Shown: piece after piece, positions 61,701 to 64,000 of the stretch | Numbering within the stretch: the stretch's first letter is position 1 | How the letters are laid out: each line of letters begins with the position of its first letter | From: Liolophura sinensis | Taxonomy: Eukaryota > Mollusca > Polyplacophora > Chitonida > Chitonidae | Direction: 5' to 3' | DNA: 64,000 nt | Assembly: GCF_032854445.1 (NCBI RefSeq) | Contig: NC_088305.1 | Span: 29,972,628 to 30,036,627, forward strand | Program-made: the position numbers and the translations under genes | The notes under the pieces: generated by a model | Seen by the model: the letters and a program-made list of their open reading frames with translations, nothing else | Told to the model about the DNA's origin: nothing | Databases searched by the model: none

Positions 61701-63988
61701 TTGGACATGAATTTGTAGATTCCTTGCTCTCACACTTTATGGGGGCCATGGTCACCATGTCACAGTGTCTTCCACGTACATCACACGTTTGGAAGTTTCT
61801 TGTTGACTTGTCAAAGGCTGGTAATTTAACACGGGCGCTCTGGGTTCCTCCACCCATAAATCAGGCAGACGTGATACATGTGAAGCATTCTTAAGTATGG
61901 CGTTCAACAAGAATAAAATACAGTGACAACCAGGCGGAAAGCTTTTGATGGCCACAACAGTGTTGTGGCACTATCCTGCTAGGGCTTTGCTTGTGGAATG
62001 GTTGTAGAAAACTAAATTTTGTGTATAAAAGCAGAAGTGAAAAAAAAAATTACTGTTTTGATTTCTTAGTATGACAAGTTGAATAAATCCAAGGATTAAA
62101 TCAACATTGTGAAGGGGTTACTGATTTTCTTCATTGATAGCTCCATCATAAATTTCTTTTGTTGGCAAAGAATGGGACAAAATGTTTTCTAGCAGTTTTA
62201 TCCTCTGCTATCAGCCTGGATGAACTGATATTTACTTACATAGAGAATTTTGAGGGTTCTTGATCGTGGGTTTTTCCTAAGTTCTGTCTGGTTTCCTTCC
62301 ATCATAATGCTGGCCACTTTCATGTAAGTGAAATAGTCTTGAGTACGATGTAAAACACCAATCAAACAAATAAATGAATACATAAATTAGTCTTTTCTGA
62401 TATCCAGCAGTAGACAACGTCTATTTTTGCAGTAATCTTTAGAATACCACTATTGTTTATGTATTATGATAATTCTTTCTTCATTTTTTAGACTTACCCT
62501 GCTGAGTGGAAGAGGAAAGCTTTCTTCAAGTTTGTGGACATCTTTCATGAAAACACATGGCCACAGGAGCTGAAAGCCAAGGTCAGATTATACCTGTATC
62601 AAACATTACACGTCCTCAGACACCTTACCTTTAATGAACCTGTTATTTGAGTTTAGCTGCTCCATCCAGGTTTAAAAAACTAACAAGTTAAATGTTCTCA
62701 CTGAATACAATTTGACCCCCAAATGTACCTAACTTCACTACCAGGATAAGGTAGGTCAGAAAGAGCCACAAATTCGCCATGTAAATAAGTGTGAACATTT
62801 CTGTTACTGGTCTGATTTCTTGGGTAATAGATCCATTGGCTGTTTCAGTGATATCTGTATTCATTAATCTGTGTTTTTGAAGTCTATTTTTAAGTTAGGA
62901 GTTGTCTTTGTTTAGGGCACTATCGTTTTCTTCAGCCATAAACTGAAATATTCATGAGTATTGTACAGTGTTAAACACCAATCAGATGAGTAAATGATTG
63001 AATGAGCTTCATCGTCACTATGAATTCGTCTATTAATCAGTTCATCAGACAGTCTAAAAATTATTCTTTTTTTATTGTTCCAGATTTTGCAGTATGTCCT
63101 CATTCCCTGTTTTCAAAACTCATTTGACAACGGCGAAGGGGAGAAGCTGATTGGTGGCCCCCCTGCACCAGATCAGGACAACCCAGATAACGTCATCAGT
63201 GTCTTCATCAACAAAATCATTGATCCCGACAACCCGTTTGGCACGTCTGACGCTGTCCGTATTCTGTTGCTACAGTTCTCATCCCTGCTGGTAGAACAGG
63301 CATCCCCACACATCCACGATGCTGCTAACAAGTAAGGATTGTCTCTGGTCACCACAAAGAATTAGTAGTCTTACACACATTGCTTCAACATTGCTTCATC
63401 AAAGTCTGCATGGACATAGATCAGCAGTGGACGTGTACTTAATTAAAGAGCATAGAGAACGAAACTGCAATATTTTTCCAAATTTTTGTATTTTTCAAGG
63501 GTACAGATTGCGAATGGTATTATTTATTTTTTTAGGTATTGATTGGTGCACTACACCATATTTCATTTATATGACAGCGGCCAGTTGTGGCACAAAATGC
63601 ACCAATGCAGTATTTTTGCAATAATTGCAGGAAATTACCTTCAGTTTTCTCCCACCATAATGCTGGCTGCCGTTGTATAAGTGAAATGTTTCTGAGTTTG
63701 GTGTAAAACACCTAGCAAATAATAAAAACATAAATCTACACAATATCCTATGCTCAACCCAACAAACTTTCATTATAACAGACCAAATGTCACAACAAAT
63801 TCACCCAAATCACTGTTTTGCCTGTGTATTCCAGACGACAGGGCAACAAGTTACGACGCCTGATGACGTTTGCCTGGCCGTGCCTGGTCCTGAAAAACTG
63901 TGTGGACCCAGCCACCAAATACCACGGTCACCTTCTCCTCTCCCACATCATCGCTAAGTTTGCCATCCACAAGAGGATTGTTCTGCAG
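25760..63988 (+). CDS. TRRAP: TRRAP, N-terminal half (48 coding exons, 1880 codons, continues beyond window)
   Basis: TRRAP is the pseudokinase scaffold of the PIKK family in SAGA- and TIP60/NuA4-type histone acetyltransferase complexes, contacted by activators such as Myc, p53 and E2F. It acts in the nucleus. The start ATG at 25775 (MFSPPLSPHDATAQ) gives 29 residues before the first conserved junction, the same as in human TRRAP by my alignment from memory; the exon itself begins at 25760. All 48 exons have AG acceptors and GT donors and join without a frame break: the coding lengths sum to 5640 nt. The product is helical HEAT-repeat sequence throughout, ending in FAIHKRIVLQ at 63988 before a gt donor. 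FAT, pseudokinase and FATC regions lie outside the window. Exon lists are given in the six block entries that follow. Divergent from RPP25-like. Confidence 0.97.
25775..27756 (+). CDS. TRRAP: TRRAP coding exons 1-4
   Basis: Exons: 25760-25868 (CDS from 25775), 26704-26762, 27298-27408, 27652-27756. Key conserved text: QELSENFE (exon 2), QYPQFLQDAIRSFLKILGDG (exon 3), LRKLLLEIIHRIPCNEHL (exon 4). The exon 1 donor is GGCA|gtacgt; a GC donor 5 bp earlier is possible but less likely. A SINE A copy (27015-27160) lies between exons 2 and 3. Confidence 0.93.
27015..27160 (+). mobile_element. SINE family A, 5'-truncated
   Basis: From cctgcggatggttgtgggtt through tgaaatattcttgagcatgg to a (taaa)n tail, in TRRAP intron 2. 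Confidence 0.85.
28264..32709 (+). CDS. TRRAP: TRRAP coding exons 5-12
   Basis: Exons: 28264-28347, 28993-29187, 29845-30011, 30487-30583, 30872-31010, 31421-31499, 32150-32354, 32618-32709. Highly conserved blocks include CLRIIIELHKQYRPQ, SLKVLAELPIIVVLMYQLYK, DFIAAQIKTLSFLAYI, HLRKELLIAARHIL, SSIQTMSCKLLLNLVECIR and LMRMLEVFVLKFQTIA. Exon 6 (QLPKIFEPHTQ...TKQDGQST) is the least conserved part of this block. These are the first HEAT-ring repeats. Confidence 0.95.
28489..28633 (+). mobile_element. SINE family A, 5'-truncated
   Basis: Starts at gatctgccagtaacctgcag and ends caccaatcaaataaataaat, in TRRAP intron 5. Confidence 0.85.
31615..31790 (+). mobile_element. tRNA-like SINE head, unassigned family
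   Basis: ggttggctcagtgatctaag resembles a tRNA box A region and gtgtttcaacccaggtccc a degenerate box B. No clear 3' tail; it ends against a reversed SINE A. Confidence 0.4.
31803..32038 (-). mobile_element. SINE family A, near full length
   Basis: Reverse orientation: tail tgattggtgttttacgctg at the left, core ccacgaccatccgcaggttg, head gctagcgcgctaaccgactg agccacggaggcccc at the right. In TRRAP intron 10. Confidence 0.9.
32860..32965 (+). repeat. Irregular tacatacactc tandem repeat
   Basis: Units of about 10-15 bp (tctacatacac, tttacatacac) in TRRAP intron 12, next to a SINE A tail. Confidence 0.8.
33000..33086 (+). mobile_element. SINE family A tail
   Basis: aacataattctggctgccgt, then gaaatattcttgagtacgga, then caatcaaataaataaa. 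In TRRAP intron 12. Confidence 0.8.
33375..38747 (+). CDS. TRRAP: TRRAP coding exons 13-20
   Basis: Exons: 33375-33522, 34435-34573, 34804-34945, 35435-35492, 35763-35816, 36156-36194, 36604-36700, 38653-38747. Exon 13 is a Q-rich then K/E/G-rich charged linker, where vertebrate TRRAP has a long proline/alanine-rich linker. After it come conserved VSDCRSLVKTLVSGVKTITW, NKQFQPKET, EEKEVLEHFAGV and NLYLKLFKLVFGSVSLFAQ. The intron before exon 20 (1.95 kb) is mostly a 33-bp minisatellite. Confidence 0.94.
33656..33802 (+). mobile_element. SINE family A, 5'-truncated
   Basis: From acgtgggaaggttaataatg through cccccgggctctgttcggc to caatcagataaataaa. In TRRAP intron 13. Confidence 0.85.
35098..35212 (+). 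mobile_element. SINE family B 3' part
   Basis: gactctttcgtcgtcgtatg, then aattaagtaggatgttaaac, then a cactcactcact tail. In TRRAP intron 15. Confidence 0.65.
36960..37088 (-). mobile_element. SINE family A, reverse orientation, truncated
   Basis: atttatttatttgattgctg, then ttttacgccgtactcaaaaa, then cattatgttgggagaaaacc. In TRRAP intron 19, just before the 33-bp array. Confidence 0.85.
37262..38630 (+). repeat. 33-bp minisatellite, about 41 copies, in TRRAP intron 19
   Basis: Units of accatgtttccattgaccct plus gatatacccatgt. Because 33 is a multiple of 3, the array stays open in several frames on both strands, giving apparent proteins of 11-residue repeats up to about 240 residues. These are not genes. 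The array ends about 20 bp before the acceptor at 38652. Confidence 0.97.
38972..39690 (+). repeat. 60-bp minisatellite, 12 copies, carrying CRE palindromes, in TRRAP intron 20
   Basis: Units of gagccatactgacagtatct, aggaactctgacgtcacatc, agctctatggtgggctttat. Six copies hold a perfect TGACGTCA (39078, 39197, 39377, 39497, 39557, 39617); the others have TGACATCA or AGACGTCA. The 60-bp period gives a long spurious minus-strand ORF. An inverted, diverged unit follows at about 39815-39870, with another TGACGTCA at 39818. Confidence 0.95.
40219..47260 (+). CDS. TRRAP: TRRAP coding exons 21-31
   Basis: Exons: 40219-40384, 40982-41148, 41741-41830, 42015-42125, 43264-43353, 44817-44968, 45384-45484, 45700-45795, 46227-46402, 46782-46867, 47149-47260. 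Near-identical blocks to vertebrate TRRAP include LLRALFRSIGGGSHDLLYQE, SSLLPYLPMLMDPLVSALNG, LRTLELCVDNLQPDFLYDHI and LLFVMMDLTGE. The segment in exon 29 is shorter than I recall for human, which has extra residues between QCGPF and the next helix. Confidence 0.95.
42530..43190 (+). repeat. 52-bp minisatellite, about 12 copies, in TRRAP intron 24
   Basis: Units of tgcatcatctaccatctaca, acatatctctcatttgaaac, atcttgttgatt. It lies about 70 bp before the acceptor at 43263. Confidence 0.95.
44313..44559 (-). mobile_element. SINE family A, near full length
   Basis: Reverse orientation: left tail ttatttatttcattggtgtt, core ggtgggaggtaaacccacga, right head gctagcgcgctaaccaactg agccacagaggccc. In TRRAP intron 25. 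Confidence 0.9.
44600..44700 (+). repeat. 16-bp tandem repeat, about 7 copies
   Basis: Units of gataacatgaacatct in TRRAP intron 25. Confidence 0.9.
47405..48165 (+). repeat. 74-bp minisatellite, about 9-10 copies, in TRRAP intron 31
   Basis: Units of gagcgagttgtcagtaccca, gatctgtgtgagtaaccagt, acaacatttaaaggagttgt, tcataccaagattt. Each includes a donor-like tgtgtgagtaac. Confidence 0.95.
48300..48485. other. GC-rich insert between two minisatellites
   Basis: Clearly richer in G and C than its surroundings (for example ccccccgagcctgatgccgg). It contains a short hairpin, ccattgg...ccaatgg, at about 48352-48377. A minus-strand open frame runs through it. I recognise no family. Confidence 0.4.
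48490..50285 (+). repeat. 44-bp minisatellite, about 40 copies, in TRRAP intron 31
   Basis: Units of atctgccaccagtggcagtc, agatcgatgaatgggacgca, ccct. Each contains a near-palindrome, tgccac-ca-gtggca. Sequence variants (gtcag/gtcat, ccacc/ccatc) alternate in blocks, which suggests repeated segmental duplication. Confidence 0.96.
50552..55948 (+). CDS. TRRAP: TRRAP coding exons 32-39
   Basis: Exons: 50552-50737, 51071-51220, 51785-51871, 52299-52395, 53230-53351, 54089-54259, 55154-55237, 55829-55948. Conserved text: IMEPHKEVLQDMIPPKKHLL (exon 33), TTLQPRLFTIDLNVVEHKVF (exon 34), KLPCYKSVSNLVPLR (exon 35), LFKALNST-type helix as YKALNSTTSELQEA (exon 36), MRPLLLKLGDYKSLNLNV (exon 37). Two decoy copies of the exon 37 start lie just upstream (see repeat at 53700-54088). 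Confidence 0.95.
51285..51370 (+). mobile_element. SINE family C tail
   Basis: ttctgtttcctccacccata, caactgaccatcattgtata, then aattaaataaata. In TRRAP intron 33. Confidence 0.5.
53700..54088 (+). repeat. 124-bp tandem duplications of the TRRAP exon 37 start and its 3' splice site
   Basis: The block gtgattttcag|tttatctctgggactcgc occurs at 53841, 53965 and, as the true exon, 54089 (exact 124-bp spacing), with a further partial copy from about 53700. The decoys encode FISGTRVDMVLVHKSMRPQ but lack 6 bases of the true exon and read into TAA (first decoy: 53910-53912). Confidence 0.95.
54396..55020. repeat. Long imperfect inverted repeat (foldback) in TRRAP intron 37
   Basis: Arms at about 54396-54640 and 54770-55020 are reverse complements. 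For example, gtatggtgggtatttgggac at about 54540 pairs with gtcccaaataaccaccatac at about 54853, and agttcagatgaaagtctgcg (about 54442) pairs with the ctttcatctgatattggc region (about 54961). The central loop is about 130 bp, AT-rich. No transposase. Probably a foldback-type non-autonomous element. Confidence 0.8.
56505..56690 (+). mobile_element. SINE family C copy
   Basis: gatgtgcatatctgtacgtc, cgtgggaaagtttgttggta, caatcacccatggaccagag, tail gaccagatgaataaataag. In TRRAP intron 39. Confidence 0.65.
56750..56985 (+). mobile_element. SINE family B copy
   Basis: agcactgagaggctaaagca, cagtgtcagtataatgtgag, cagcagcactctggcggcat, acctaatgattccttgtcgt, ending taagtgtgacatttaaacc. In TRRAP intron 39. 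Confidence 0.75.
57062..63988 (+). CDS. TRRAP: TRRAP coding exons 40-48
   Basis: Exons: 57062-57181, 57449-57547, 58371-58496, 58994-59053, 60465-60532, 61513-61624, 62492-62581, 63084-63331, 63835-63988. Conserved text: AGSPFREPLLKFLLRYPEQT, VQLRKIWVSDSFVEKHKK, IELLFDILRAFTHR, DNPDNVISVFINKIIDPDNP and KLRRLMTFAWPCLVLKNCVD. Exon 43 is followed directly by a 5' splice-site-bearing array (59041-59402). The last exon ends with donor CAG|gtaaca at 63989; the next exon is outside the window. Confidence 0.95.
58292..58350 (+). mobile_element. Element tail immediately before the TRRAP exon 42 acceptor
   Basis: gacatcaatatggcttaaat, attgccagtgtggcgctaaa, ccccagtcattctttcattt is a diverged relative of 17131-17198. 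It ends 20 bp before the acceptor AG at 58369-58370. Confidence 0.6.
58785..58925 (+). mobile_element. SINE family B, diverged
   Basis: ctctgagtgttgtgtcatgt, ggcatggcatttcaatgaag, cagcgctatcaatatgac. Shares the family B order; the tail is lost. Confidence 0.5.
59041..59402 (+). repeat. 22/23-bp array seeded from the TRRAP exon 43 end and its 5' splice site
   Basis: The exon ends cacaagaaagtg|gtaagag (donor at 59054). Fifteen further units of the type gaaaacattagaaagtggta follow, each with gtaag or gtgag at the same place. Units with caagaaagtg keep the most exon-like text and recur every third or fourth unit, giving a higher-order period of about 69 bp in the middle. Read-through from the exon meets TAA at 59078-59080. 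Confidence 0.95.
59631..60062 (+). other. Unexplained 143-codon open frame inside TRRAP intron 43
   Basis: An open frame from ATG 59631 to TGA 60060-60062, starting MRTIAGRVFPSKYQRAT and ending LLKRTSRNYSTK. It is not tandem-repetitive, unlike most other long ORFs here. It has no recognisable domain, signal peptide or membrane segment, and no clear polyadenylation signal. It may be a chance ORF, an old insertion or a nested gene; I do not assign a function. Confidence 0.2.
60622..60876 (+). mobile_element. SINE family A, full length
   Basis: Head ttgcctctgtggcctagtgg and ttagcgttctagcacagccc, box B-like gtgagttcaagtccagctca, tail cgtaaaacactaatcaagta aataaa. In TRRAP intron 44. Confidence 0.88.
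60942..61292 (+). repeat. 39-bp minisatellite, 9 copies, each with an inverted CCAAT box, in TRRAP intron 44
   Basis: Units of ctattggctgattagacggg plus ttagaaggttgacatacag, exactly 39 bp apart. On the minus strand each reads cagccaatag, a good CCAAT/NF-Y-type core. The 39-bp period (13 codons) causes long ORFs on both strands, which I do not call as genes. Confidence 0.96.
61765..61920 (+). mobile_element. SINE family C copy
   Basis: tttggaagtttcttgttgac, ctgggttcctccacccataa, gtgaagcattcttaagtatg, ending caacaagaataaaata. In TRRAP intron 45. Confidence 0.65.
62258..62381 (+). mobile_element. SINE family A, 5'-truncated
   Basis: tgatcgtgggtttttcctaa, ataatgctggccactttcat, caccaatcaaacaaataaat. 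In TRRAP intron 45. Confidence 0.8.
63528..63590 (-). mobile_element. SINE family A tail, reverse orientation
   Basis: tattgattggtgcactacac, catatttcatttatatgaca, gcggccagt. It lies head to head with the next fragment. Confidence 0.6.
63640..63730 (+). mobile_element. SINE family A tail
   Basis: tctcccaccataatgctggc, tgtataagtgaaatgtttct, taaaacacctagcaaataat. In TRRAP intron 47. Confidence 0.8.
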
Positions 63989-64000
63989 GTAACAAGCAAA

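Overview
This is a piece of an animal nuclear genome. It has intron-rich genes with GT-AG introns, is AT-rich outside the exons, and carries many tRNA-derived SINE copies and intronic minisatellites. The SINE tails (ending in caatcaaataaataaa, or in gttaaacaccaagcactcac) and an element ending in (attc)n resemble repeats I associate with marine molluscs and other lophotrochozoans. I therefore suggest a mollusc-like lophotrochozoan; this is recognition, not a database result.

Three protein-coding genes are supported, each rebuilt exon by exon with a continuous reading frame. (1) The 3' part of SNX13 (sorting nexin 13) is on the + strand at 1717-10022, with a probable further upstream exon ending at base 53. 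It covers the PX domain and the C-terminal nexin domain; the N-terminal membrane, PXA and RGS parts lie left of the window. (2) A complete RPP25-like gene (Alba-domain subunit of RNase P/MRP) is on the - strand: 6 coding exons at 21180-15219, 204 residues. (3) The 5' half of TRRAP, the giant HEAT-repeat PIKK-family scaffold of histone acetyltransferase complexes, is on the + strand. It has 48 coding exons from 25775 to 63988 giving exactly 1880 in-frame codons, and then runs off the right edge.

Region by region: 1-10.2 kb is the SNX13 3' end; 10.2-14.8 kb is intergenic and repeat-rich; 14.8-21.2 kb is RPP25-like, convergent with SNX13; 21.2-25.76 kb holds the probable 5' non-coding exons and a candidate shared divergent promoter near 22.84-23.03 kb (ETS-like and YY1-like motifs, 9-codon uORF); 25.76-64 kb is TRRAP.

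The most unusual signal is a set of tandem arrays seeded from exon edges. In SNX13, in RPP25-like and twice in TRRAP, the repeat unit includes the last or first coding bases of an exon plus its splice site, so the true site sits next to a row of 2 to 17 decoys. In every case, use of a decoy or read-through meets a stop codon early. Other arrays carry dense transcription-factor-like motifs (CRE palindromes, CCAAT boxes). One TRRAP intron contains a foldback of about 0.6 kb. I found no other convincing protein-coding gene, no true tRNA or rRNA gene and no CRISPR array.
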